64,000 nucleotides of DNA from Lactiplantibacillus modestisalitolerans (GTDB taxonomy: Bacteria > Bacillota > Bacilli > Lactobacillales > Lactobacillaceae), in contig NZ_BJEA01000008.1 in assembly GCF_005405425.1 (NCBI RefSeq), positions 1 through 64,000 of the forward strand. The letters run 5' to 3'. This document shows, one piece after another, positions 1 to 7,456 of this stretch; within the stretch, counting starts at the first letter, position 1, and each line of letters opens with the position of its first letter. The position numbers and the translations under genes were made by a program. Below the pieces are notes generated by a model, which had not been told where the DNA came from, ran no database searches, and worked only from the letters and a program-made list of their open reading frames with translations.

Positions 1-2
1 AG

Positions 3-131
3 CAGCTTCGTCAAACTATCTCTTTCACCACTTATATTAGTATGTTTCCAGCCGCTTTAGGACCAACCGGTAAGGCGACAAGTTTTCACTATCCGGGCTT
101 GACTAGTCTTAGTATGTTTGTGCTTTTTTAA
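3..131 (+). other. Possible 3' end of a gene entering from the left
   Basis: This is an open frame from the window edge to a TAA stop, about 42 codons, ending in residues LSMFVLF. The codons look plausible for coding, but no family is recognisable and no clear terminator follows. It could equally be non-coding DNA. The rest of the stretch up to the next stop codon at 177 shows nothing I can name. Confidence 0.25.
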
Positions 132-176
132 TATTAATAGCCATACCGCTATAACCATCTTGACCGTTCGTTCAAA

Positions 177-632
177 TTAACGAATGGTTCCCGTATATTG
201 AAACGCATCCGAAGTCGGCTCCTGTAAAAAGGCTCGTAAATCGGCCATGTTTTCAACAACCGCTTTCCCGGATTTTGCTAACATCACGTTAAACGTGCCG
301 TCTGCGATGGTTTCACCGTAATAGGCCACTGGAATTTCTAACCCATAGGCGGTCCCAGTTTCCCAGATCGTCCCGGTATCGAAACCGTCCACGACGGCAA
401 CCACGAGTTGGGCCGCCTTTAAATGCGCCACGTTATCCGCAAAGACGGCGTTCCGGTCCGCTTCGGTGGCATCCGGGGTTAAGTCAATTCCATCTAAGCG
501 GGGGCTATAATACGTTAATCCTAACTCATCCATTAACTGTTCAATCTTCGCCAGTCGTTCGGGTTGGCCCGCGCTAAACCATGGTCCGGCCAAATAGATG
601 GCGGGGTGGGTACTTTTAATCCGGGTTGTCAT
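177..632 (-). CDS. Nucleoside 2-deoxyribosyltransferase family protein
   Basis: Predicted to exchange the base of 2'-deoxyribonucleosides in cytosolic nucleoside salvage. The 151-residue protein opens with the family's IYLAGPWF strand and carries the block DGFDTGTIWETG, in which Glu91 aligns with the catalytic glutamate of lactobacillar NDT enzymes. Asn115 in NVML aligns with the conserved downstream asparagine. The length matches NDT (about 150-160). I chose the ATG at 632 because an AGAGGA ribosome site lies 9 nt upstream; the TTG at 641 directly abuts that site and is unlikely. The gene stands alone, downstream of an aldo/keto reductase on the same strand. Substrate preference (NDT or PDT type) cannot be read from the sequence. 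Confidence 0.8.
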   Translation of the reverse strand: MTTRIKSTHPAIYLAGPWFSAGQPERLAKIEQLMDELGLTYYSPRLDGIDLTPDATEADRNAVFADNVAHLKAAQLVVAVVDGFDTGTIWETGTAYGLEIPVAYYGETIADGTFNVMLAKSGKAVVENMADLRAFLQEPTSDAFQYTGTIR

Positions 633-704
633 TTTTATCAATCCTCTTTCTTCTACCGTTGTCCCATTTTAACGGGCCAATTCTGGAAATACAAGTCAGC
701 AAAT

Positions 705-742
705 AGCGGCGAACCCCACCCTTACCGGGACGGTTCGCCGCT
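705..742 (-). terminator. Hairpin downstream of the aldo/keto reductase gene
   Basis: Eleven-base arms (AGCGGCGAACC and GGTTCGCCGCT) flank a 16-nt loop just after the aldo/keto reductase stop. The T-tract on the minus side is weak, so termination may be leaky. Confidence 0.55.
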
Positions 743-770
743 AAATAGACTTCTTTTATTTTTTTACCAC

Positions 771-1646
771 TTAGCCCTGCGCACTCAACTGGCTTAAGCC
801 GTTGAAGTCCGCATCAGATAACGTTACGTTGGCCGCAGCCACGTTATCGGCTAAGTGCTCAACCGAGCTAGTCCCCGGAATTGGAATGATATTATCGGAA
901 CGCTTCAATAACCAAGCTAGCGCAATTTGCGCCGGACTAACGTGGTACTTCTGCGCCATCGTACTCAGGGCACTCCCCGGCTGAGCTAACTTGCCAGTTG
1001 CCAGTGGGAACCACGGTAAGAAGGCCATGCCTTGCGCGCGGGCGTAATCCACCACGTCGTCGTCATGATGGTTAGAAACGTTATACAAGTTTTCAATCGC
1101 GTCGATCTTAGCCACTTTTTGGGCTTCCTTGATTTGTTCCACGGTCACTTGGCTTAAGCCAATGTGCTTAATTTTCCCTTCGGCTTGTAACTGCTTCAAT
1201 TCGCCGACCTGCTCCGCGATTGAAAAGTGGTCGTCGATGCGGTGCAAGAAAACCAAATCTTCGTGGTCAATCCCCAGCGTCATCATCGACACTTCAACTT
1301 GTTGTCGCAAGTACTTGGGTTCTCCATGCGGCGTCCAGATATTTGGCCCTTGCCGCGTTTGACCGACCTTGTCGGAAATAAAGAGCTGGTCGCGGTTAGC
1401 AGCGCCCTTTAACCCGGCTGCTAGGTACCGGTCCGCAAACCATGGCCCATAGGAATCCGCCGTATCAAAAAAATTGATGCCGTAGTCAATGGCCTGGCGA
1501 ATCACCTTAATCCCGTTATCGGGATCGGCGTACGGCCCCCAGGTACCGGGGCCCGTCAGCTGCATCGTGCCGTATCCCAACCGGTTAACTTTAAATTGAT
1601 CGTCAAACGCGTACGTTCCGGCGTTTGCCGCGTTAATGTTTGTCAT
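771..1646 (-). CDS. Aldo/keto reductase
   Basis: An NADPH-dependent carbonyl reductase of the AKR superfamily, soluble, 291 residues. The catalytic tetrad is visible: Asp61 and Tyr66 in FFDTADSYG, Lys93 in FISDK and His135 in VFLHR. The C-terminal part has the cofactor-loop region around IPIPGTSS. The family arrangement resembles YdbC-type reductases rather than the diketogluconate reductases. The ATG at 1646 has an AGGAAG site upstream. It lies 76 nt after the next aldo/keto reductase on the same strand, so both may share the MerR-type promoter at about 2.75 kb. The physiological substrate is unknown; reactive aldehydes are a guess from the family and the promoter type. Confidence 0.88.
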   Translation of the reverse strand: MTNINAANAGTYAFDDQFKVNRLGYGTMQLTGPGTWGPYADPDNGIKVIRQAIDYGINFFDTADSYGPWFADRYLAAGLKGAANRDQLFISDKVGQTRQGPNIWTPHGEPKYLRQQVEVSMMTLGIDHEDLVFLHRIDDHFSIAEQVGELKQLQAEGKIKHIGLSQVTVEQIKEAQKVAKIDAIENLYNVSNHHDDDVVDYARAQGMAFLPWFPLATGKLAQPGSALSTMAQKYHVSPAQIALAWLLKRSDNIIPIPGTSSVEHLADNVAAANVTLSDADFNGLSQLSAQG

Positions 1647-1722
1647 CGAATCGCTTCCTATTCTAAATTCGCTACAGCCCCATTTAACGTCAAGGCGGCG
1701 CGTTGGTCAATCATTTAACCCG

Positions 1723-2571
1723 CTAGCCCTGCGTCGGGTTGTGCATGAAGTAGCCGGCTGCATCGGGGAACGCGTTTAGCGCCTGCATGTCGGCCACGCT
1801 AATCTCAAAATCTAACTGGGTGTTCGCCTGAATGTGAGCAGGATTGACCGCTTTGGGGAGCGGTAATACCCCGTTTTGCAGGACGAAGCGCAGCGCTAGT
1901 TGGGGCACGCTCACGCCATACTTATCCGCGAAGGCTTGAACGTCCGGATTGTTTAAAATCCCCCCAGTCGCAAGCGGCGAATAGGCTTCAACTAACAGGT
2001 CGTGGTCCTGCGCAAAACGCGTGATTTTAGGCTCCGTAAAGCCGAGGTAGTACTGGATTTGATCAACCATTGGCTTGACGGTTGCGTCTGCGAGGATGTT
2101 TTCTAAGTCCGGAACCGCAAAGTTCGAAACCCCGATGGCCCGGGCCCGCCCGCTTTGATAGATGGATTCCATGGCTTGCCAGACCTGGCGATTTTCTTGA
2201 TCATACCGCCGCCCCGCTTCGGCCCACGGCCACGGTGCGTGGACGAGGTACAGGTCCACGTAATCTAGATCCAAGTTTTGCAGTGAATTGCGAAAGTCAT
2301 CCAGCGTTCCTTGATAGGTCTTAGTTTCAGCGGGTAACTTAGTCGTAACGAAAATTTGGTCCCGCGGAATCCCAGAGTTGCGAATCGCCTGCCCAACGCT
2401 ACCTTCATTACCGTAAACTAACGCCGTATCAATGTGCCGGTAGCCCGCCGCCAGTGCGGCCGTCACCGCCTGGTAAGTCGCATAACCGCTTGGAATTTGC
2501 CAGGTCCCAAAACCGACCTTGGGAATTTCAACGCCGTTTTTCAGTACGTATGTTTCCGTTAAACTTGCCAT
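1723..2571 (-). CDS. Aldo/keto reductase, 2,5-diketo-D-gluconate reductase type
   Basis: A 282-residue soluble oxidoreductase of the AKR5-like group. The tetrad is Asp48 and Tyr53 in HIDTALVYG, Lys78 in TTK and His111 in LVHAPWPW, with the N-terminal VEIPKVGFGTW signature. It lies directly after a 41-codon gene whose stop codon overlaps this gene's ribosome site (TAGGAGGGG), so translation is probably coupled. The shared promoter upstream has the 19-bp spacing used by MerR regulators. It probably reduces small aldehydes or ketones; nothing in the sequence fixes the substrate. Confidence 0.9.
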   Translation of the reverse strand: MASLTETYVLKNGVEIPKVGFGTWQIPSGYATYQAVTAALAAGYRHIDTALVYGNEGSVGQAIRNSGIPRDQIFVTTKLPAETKTYQGTLDDFRNSLQNLDLDYVDLYLVHAPWPWAEAGRRYDQENRQVWQAMESIYQSGRARAIGVSNFAVPDLENILADATVKPMVDQIQYYLGFTEPKITRFAQDHDLLVEAYSPLATGGILNNPDVQAFADKYGVSVPQLALRFVLQNGVLPLPKAVNPAHIQANTQLDFEISVADMQALNAFPDAAGYFMHNPTQG

Positions 2572-2581
2572 GTAACCCCTC

Positions 2582-2707
2582 CTATTTGTTAAAACGTTTC
2601 AATAAAACGCGCTTAGTCCGTGGCGACCGCTGTTTGGTCGGGTCACCCACTAAAGTTAAAAGTCCAGTTGCAACTAAGACGACGCTAATAATTTGAATGA
2701 CTGCCAT
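2582..2707 (-). CDS. Small membrane protein (41 aa)
   Basis: A 41-codon gene starting MAVIQIISVVLVATGLLTLV, which is one hydrophobic helix, followed by a strongly basic tail rich in Lys and Arg. A very good AGAGGAGG ribosome site sits 8-9 nt before the ATG. The gene is the first of a transcript that continues into the aldo/keto reductase, with the stop 10 nt before the next start. The topology suggests an inner-membrane anchor with a cytoplasmic basic tail. No family is recognised. The strong translation signals and coupling argue it is real. Confidence 0.65.
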   Translation of the reverse strand: MAVIQIISVVLVATGLLTLVGDPTKQRSPRTKRVLLKRFNK

Positions 2708-2738
2708 GTAAACGGCCTCCTCTTAAATGAATGCCCCT

Positions 2739-2769
2739 AGTTTAGTACCCTCGAGTAGGTCGAAGGCAA
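2739..2769 (-). promoter_or_regulatory. MerR-type promoter (19-bp spacer) with dyad
   Basis: Read on the minus strand: -35 TTGCCT (2764-2769), a 19-nt spacer, and -10 TAAACT (2739-2744). The spacer contains a near-palindrome centred on CTCGAG (TACTCGAGGGTA). Over-long spacers with a central dyad are typical of MerR-family activated promoters. It would start transcription about 25 nt before the 41-aa gene. No merR gene is in this window. Confidence 0.6.
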
Positions 2770-2875
2770 TTTTAAAGTCCTGACATGACCATTTTCAGTC
2801 AACACTAACCTAACGAACCGTTAATTGACGCGGCTTATCGGCATATTTTGGCTACTTGGGGCTTACGGTTACCGG

Positions 2876-5383
2876 TCACTTTTCAAACCGAAGGAGTTGG
2901 TACTGGTAGCTAGCCAGCTGATGAGTTCCCGCCGCAATCACCCGGCCAGTCGCATCGCGGGCCCTTTGATGTAAGCTGAACGTCGCCGGTGTTAACGCCA
3001 GGTTAGCCAGGTAAAACTGAACTTCCCGCGGACTTTCACGCCGGTACTTGAACAGCCCATTTGCCGTATCTAAGAACGGCTGGTCCGCATCCCTCGGCTT
3101 AATCACCCGCGCCACTAAAGTGTCCCAGAGAGGGCTGTTGTCCGGATCGACTGGGAGCCCCCCTAGATAGTAAACGTTATGGTGTTGATAAATCAGGTTA
3201 CGAGTCCCCGCAACCGGCGCGACGGTTGTAACCCCAGCCATCGGGTGGGCCGTCTCAAAGAGCGTGACGAGGCCGCCAATTACATCCATTTGATTACCAA
3301 TTTGAACGCGCACCTGGGTCGGACCGGCCGCCGAAAGAAATTGAACGACGTTGGTCACCCCCAGCCACTCACCGAGGGCGCCCAGCCCGTTCGTGCCGCG
3401 AAGCCAGCCCATATCCGCCGTTCGATCCCCAGTCAGCGGCCCGATAATCAATTGCCCGCCACGTTGAGCGAACGCCCGCAACTTTGCCAGTAACCAGTCG
3501 TTAACGTTCCGGATAAAGGGCATCAAAACGCAATCAAAAGCGTTGAGATCCGCATTTTCGGAAACCAGCTCAACCGCAAGCCCCCGCTGCGTAAGTGCCC
3601 GGTAAACTTGGGTGATTTGGGTGCGGTACTCGTAAATCCCGCCGGATTCGACCCGCATCGCCCGCTTAGCATTATCAGAATACACGAGCGCGATTTTAGC
3701 GCGGACGACCCGTGATTGTGTTAAGAAGGGCCGGTATTGTGCCAGTAGTTGCCCACCCCGAACAACGTCTTCGTAACCTAAATCGGGACTGCCGGTTTGA
3801 GTCACGACCGCACTGTGGGGCTGTTCAATGCCGTTCGGCTGGGCTCGAAACGGCCAAAACAAAAAGCTTTTTAGTCCCGCCGCGTAGCCTAAGAAGATTT
3901 CCGGTAACAGAAACCCGCGGGGGTTCGGGGCAACGTAGTGTCCGGTGTAGCCGACGTGGGATGTCGCCGTCTCTAGGAGCAACATCTCGGGTTGCGTTTT
4001 CAGGTTACGCCACCGGTCCAAGTTAATCGGAAAATTCCAATACTGGTTAGCAGTGGGATAGGTATCAAAGCCGACAATGTCCAACTGACTAAAGAGCTGA
4101 TCATTCATCAGGTTAAAGTTGAGCGACGAGTTATGCGTCAACGGAATTGTGGTTTCCGCAATTAAGATTTGGGCAATTCCAGCACAAAAGTCGTTGACGG
4201 TATCGGCGGTAAACTGGCGAAACGCGTTATCTAACCCACTGTTATGCGCAAATGGCGTTTTGGTGGGTAGGACCACCGCTTCAAAATCGGGGTACCGTTC
4301 ACTCCAGACCGCCGTCCCCCAAGCCGCGTTTAAGCGGTCAATCGTTTGATATTTGGCCCGCAACCACTCCGGCCATAACTGGCGACAAGTCGGACAAAAA
4401 CACTGATCAACGTGACACTTAAACTCGTTATCAATTTGAATCCCGATGACATTTTCAAAGCGCGCCGCTACCCGGGCAATTTGGTGCGTTAGCTGATAAA
4501 CCTTTCGCCGAAAAATTGGGTTATTCGTACAAACGTGTTGACGGGAGCCGTGCGCTTCAACCTGCCCGTCCGCGTTGACGACTCGAGCGGCCGGATAGTG
4601 TTGCGTAAACCATCGCGGCGGTGTCGGCGACGGAATCCCAAGAATCACTTTGAGCCCCGCCCGTTGGTAACCGGTTAACAAGTTTTCCAAGTAAGTTAAT
4701 TGATAGTGCCCCTCCTGCGGTTCCAGCCGGTCCCAAAAGAACTCGCCAATCCGTACGGTATTCATCCCCAGTTGCCGGGCGTGGGTCCGGTCGGTCGCGT
4801 TCGTTGGCGCATCCCAGACTTCCGGGTACTGGCAAGCCCCATAACTAAAGTCCGCCAGTAATTCGGCCCGGAGTAGCCGCCGAAACAGCCAATTTACGAG
4901 CCACGGCGCAAGGACTACCGCTAGCGTTTGAGCGGGTTCCCCGCGTTCGGCGGCGGTCAGCGCCGCGCTCTGCTCCTCAGGCGGCAACGCCTGATACCAA
5001 CTATTCAGACGGCTATCCACGTCCAACACTTGCAGGCGCTGCTCAAACGCCAGCTGATAAATCGCCATATCGTCCCGGGTCTTATCAAAGTACCGGTCAG
5101 TCGCGTGGCGCGCCCGCAACTCGGTCGCCAAAATTACCCGAACTCCCAACCGCTTAAAATAGGCCAGTTGGGGCCGCAAATTGGGCTGCGGCCCACGATG
5201 ACCAAAGCCCAAAACAACCGCGTCGTCCGGGCCTACCGCCAATGCAGTCAATGGCGTCGTCCGGAGGGCAAAAAAGCGGAGCGTTGGCGCAATCGTTAAG
5301 CGGGCCCGTCGTTGCAAGGCCGCCGCTAGCTGAGCATAATTGAGTGGGAGCGTTTCTATATCGTTTAGTAAATAAATCTTCAA
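2876..5383 (-). CDS. GH42-family beta-galactosidase with extra N-terminal domain
   Basis: Cytoplasmic beta-galactosidase of glycoside hydrolase family 42. The family core begins near residue 179 (FSYGACQYPEVWD). The acid/base is Glu320 in IQIDNEF and the nucleophile Glu471 in LLLETATS. Cys323, Cys328, Cys330 and Cys333 form the zinc cluster common in this family. At 835 residues it is about 150-180 longer than usual. Residues 1-178 form an extra, unrecognised Rossmann-like domain with no internal start codon near the core that would remove it. The start is TTG, overlapping by four bases (TTGA) the stop of a 5-codon leader. A cre-like site lies 160 nt upstream, suggesting CcpA control. Confidence 0.85.
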   Translation of the reverse strand: MKIYLLNDIETLPLNYAQLAAALQRRARLTIAPTLRFFALRTTPLTALAVGPDDAVVLGFGHRGPQPNLRPQLAYFKRLGVRVILATELRARHATDRYFDKTRDDMAIYQLAFEQRLQVLDVDSRLNSWYQALPPEEQSAALTAAERGEPAQTLAVVLAPWLVNWLFRRLLRAELLADFSYGACQYPEVWDAPTNATDRTHARQLGMNTVRIGEFFWDRLEPQEGHYQLTYLENLLTGYQRAGLKVILGIPSPTPPRWFTQHYPAARVVNADGQVEAHGSRQHVCTNNPIFRRKVYQLTHQIARVAARFENVIGIQIDNEFKCHVDQCFCPTCRQLWPEWLRAKYQTIDRLNAAWGTAVWSERYPDFEAVVLPTKTPFAHNSGLDNAFRQFTADTVNDFCAGIAQILIAETTIPLTHNSSLNFNLMNDQLFSQLDIVGFDTYPTANQYWNFPINLDRWRNLKTQPEMLLLETATSHVGYTGHYVAPNPRGFLLPEIFLGYAAGLKSFLFWPFRAQPNGIEQPHSAVVTQTGSPDLGYEDVVRGGQLLAQYRPFLTQSRVVRAKIALVYSDNAKRAMRVESGGIYEYRTQITQVYRALTQRGLAVELVSENADLNAFDCVLMPFIRNVNDWLLAKLRAFAQRGGQLIIGPLTGDRTADMGWLRGTNGLGALGEWLGVTNVVQFLSAAGPTQVRVQIGNQMDVIGGLVTLFETAHPMAGVTTVAPVAGTRNLIYQHHNVYYLGGLPVDPDNSPLWDTLVARVIKPRDADQPFLDTANGLFKYRRESPREVQFYLANLALTPATFSLHQRARDATGRVIAAGTHQLASYQYQLLRFEK

Positions 5384-5397
5384 AGCACGTTTGCCAT
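5380..5397 (-). promoter_or_regulatory. Putative 5-codon leader peptide overlapping the GH42 start
   Basis: ATG-GCA-AAC-GTG-CTT-TGA ends on the TTG start codon of the galactosidase (TTGA overlap), preceded by a G-rich ribosome-site candidate. It may feed ribosomes into the weakly initiated TTG start by termination-reinitiation. Inference only. Confidence 0.35.
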
Positions 5398-5544
5398 TAG
5401 GCCCCCGGGTTCAACCGCCCCCTTGCCTCGGGCGGCAACTCTCGGTGGCCATCCTTCCCTAAAAATTAATCTCCGTTCAACGCGCTTCCTGTCGGGGCCG
5501 AGTACCCTGGGTTTGAGCTAGACAATAGTCGGTTTTCTCACCGA

Positions 5545-5558
5545 TGAAAGCGCTTTAA
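5545..5558 (-). promoter_or_regulatory. Candidate cre (CcpA) site
   Basis: TGAAAGCGCTTTAA, nearly palindromic and close to the cre consensus TGNAANCGNNNNCA, lies between the MFS terminator and the galactosidase gene. Carbon catabolite control of the galactosidase is the likely role. Confidence 0.55.
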
Positions 5559-5614
5559 ATCAACTTCATTATCAATCATACACCTTTCACTCGGGACCCT
5601 TAACTAACTTTCCA

Positions 5615-5650
5615 GCAAAAAACCGACCGGCAAAAATTGCCCGGTCGGTT
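5615..5650 (-). terminator. Terminator of the MFS exporter gene
   Basis: Arms AACCGACCGG and CCGGTCGGTT with a short loop, followed on the minus strand by TTTT. It sits right after the stop of the MFS gene. Confidence 0.8.
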
Positions 5651-5666
5651 GGATGAATCAAATCAT

Positions 5667-6899
5667 TTAATCGGCATTGACGCGCCGCGTTTGCCAAATT
5701 TCAGGAACTAACCATAACACGAGAATCAAGTTAACTAATAGCAAGACGGCCGTCATGACAAAGACGGCGTTGTAATCGAACCACCCCGCAACTAGCCCCC
5801 CAAGAAGCGCCCCCAGCATATTCCCAATCGCTTGAAACGATTGATTATAACTGAAAATCGTTGACGTCAGGTGCACCGGCGTATTTTTCGTTAAGACGGT
5901 TTGAATTTCTGGGTAGAGCGCCCCGTCAGAAATACCAATCGCAAACCGTAAAATTCCCAGAGCAAGCACACTCGTTACGATTCCTTGGGGGAAGTACATA
6001 ATGACGGCAAAAATGTAGCCAAACAAAAGTACTTTACCAGAGCCGTGGCGGTCACCGTAGCGCCCCAACCGCGGAGCGGCAAAAATATTTGAGATTCCCG
6101 GTAAGGCGGCGATAATCCCCGCAACGACCGTAATTGGCCCGTGATAGTGCATTAACTCGCGAACGTACAAACTAATAATCGGCGCAATCGAGGCGTTCCC
6201 AAATTGGACGATGGCGGTTGAACACAGCATCACGATAATTAAGGTTGGGTTTTGAAAGGCCGCCAACGGGTTACGCGACTGTCCCGGTTCGCGATGGTGC
6301 TCGACCGGCTTGAAGTGTTCCTTCACAAACAGAAGGCTCAGCAAGAAGGCTAGCACTAATAACCCCGCCGTAATGAAGAACGTATTGCGAATGGAAAAGA
6401 TGTGGGCTAAAAAGCCCCCAATGACCGGGCCGAATAATTGCCCACTAACCGCCCCCGTAATTAAGGTACTAAGGGCGTGCCCGCTGTACTTACGGGGCGC
6501 CTGCGATGCAATTAGCGCCTGTGCGTTGGAAATAAAACCGGCAAAAACACCCTGTAACGCGCGCAAGCCAATCAGTTGCCAGACGTTGGTAACAAATCCC
6601 ATGAGCCCCATGGCCAGCGCCATCCCGAGTGACGCCCGTAACAACATGATCTTGCGACCCTTTTTATCTGCTAAGATACCCCACAGTGGAGCTGAAATGG
6701 CGGAGATGGCGTAGTCCGCCGCAAATGCAAGTCCACTATAAAAGGAAACTTGCGCCTTCGTAAAGTCACCTAACTGGTTAATAAATAATGATAGGAATGG
6801 CATAATTTCACTAAACGCCATCCCCGCAACAAACGTACAGAACCATAAAACGACTAGGTTACGTCGCCACGGCCCCTGTTCACGTTCTGCGTCATCCAC
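5667..6899 (-). CDS. MFS multidrug-type transporter
   Basis: A 12-helix major facilitator protein of about 410 residues, related to MdtG/TetA-type drug:proton antiporters. Motif A is seen between helices 2 and 3 (GILADKKGRK). A proline/glycine-rich motif C-like stretch (GQLFGPVIGGFL) in helix 5 is typical of exporters. I prefer the GTG at 6899 because an AAGGTG site lies 6 nt before it; the GTG at 6908 overlaps that site. It is monocistronic, with its own terminator. The substrate cannot be predicted. Confidence 0.85.
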   Translation of the reverse strand: MDDAEREQGPWRRNLVVLWFCTFVAGMAFSEIMPFLSLFINQLGDFTKAQVSFYSGLAFAADYAISAISAPLWGILADKKGRKIMLLRASLGMALAMGLMGFVTNVWQLIGLRALQGVFAGFISNAQALIASQAPRKYSGHALSTLITGAVSGQLFGPVIGGFLAHIFSIRNTFFITAGLLVLAFLLSLLFVKEHFKPVEHHREPGQSRNPLAAFQNPTLIIVMLCSTAIVQFGNASIAPIISLYVRELMHYHGPITVVAGIIAALPGISNIFAAPRLGRYGDRHGSGKVLLFGYIFAVIMYFPQGIVTSVLALGILRFAIGISDGALYPEIQTVLTKNTPVHLTSTIFSYNQSFQAIGNMLGALLGGLVAGWFDYNAVFVMTAVLLLVNLILVLWLVPEIWQTRRVNAD

Positions 6900-6989
6900 G
6901 ATTGTCACCTTCTAATTTCTAATCGAATAAGCCGGTTAATCAACGGCCGTGCTTACTACCTTACCATATTTTTACGCCTGACTGGGATT

Positions 6990-7003
6990 ATTTCCCGGGC
7001 AAT
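6990..7003. other. Near-match Noc-type binding site
   Basis: ATTTCCCGGGCAAT differs by one base from the Noc consensus ATTTCCCGGGAAAT known from Bacillus. It is centred in a 20-bp near-palindrome and lies 35 bp from an exact copy. Confidence 0.5.
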
Positions 7004-7025
7004 AATTAGGTTAATTGCCCCAAAA

Positions 7026-7065
7026 ACCGTGCCGACTATTTCCCGGGAAATAGTCGGCACGGTTA
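7026..7065. repeat. Perfect 40-bp palindrome containing an exact Noc-type site
   Basis: Two 20-base arms beginning AACCGTGCCGACTATTTCCC are perfectly self-complementary with no loop. The centre (7038-7051) is ATTTCCCGGGAAAT, the Noc-binding consensus of Bacillus subtilis. It lies in the intergenic region between the GH1-like gene and the MFS gene. Confidence 0.75.
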
Positions 7066-7074
7066 AATTTATTG

Positions 7075-7275
7075 ATTCTGTACCAATTGATATTAAGCCT
7101 GCCGCCAGCAGCGGGTGTAACCGGCTGGCTGGAACACTGCGGGCATCGATTTGAGCTCACTCAGAAACCCACTGAGCAATCTCAAATTCGAGCCTTATTC
7201 TAAGCCGAAAGCACCCAACTTTCGACTAAGAATAATTTCGCAGTTGAGCCATGGTTACACCCGCTACTGGCTAAA
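7075..7275 (+). repeat. Dispersed palindromic element, copy A
   Basis: Full copy of a roughly 200-bp repeat also found at 9008, 32111, 41400 (truncated) and 50319. Landmarks are the left end TGTACCAATTG, then CAGCAGCGGGTGTAACC, GGAACACTGCGGGCATCG, two internal hairpins, and the right end GGTTACACCCGCTACTGG. The outer ends are inverted repeats of each other. The following 180 bp to the GH1-like gene show no gene. Confidence 0.85.
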
Positions 7276-7456
7276 TTCACCTTATTACGCGGGTTGCAGC
7301 TGAATTCAATAAATCTCTATTGGTGAAATCGGCGCTACTGAACGTTCACTAAATCAAGCGTAACCTGCCCACTTATTCTGGCAATCATAATGCTTTTTTG
7401 AAAACCTAATTGGCATCTTTTGTTAGCAAATCAACACCATATATCATGGAACCAAT

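Noticed and set aside
177-641. TTG start at 641 for the deoxyribosyltransferase gene
   Set aside because: It directly abuts the ribosome site; the ATG at 632 has proper spacing.
4557-4835. Long antisense frame of 92 codons within the GH42 gene
   Set aside because: It overlaps a clear enzyme-coding frame and has atypical composition and no ribosome site; a shadow of GC-rich coding DNA.
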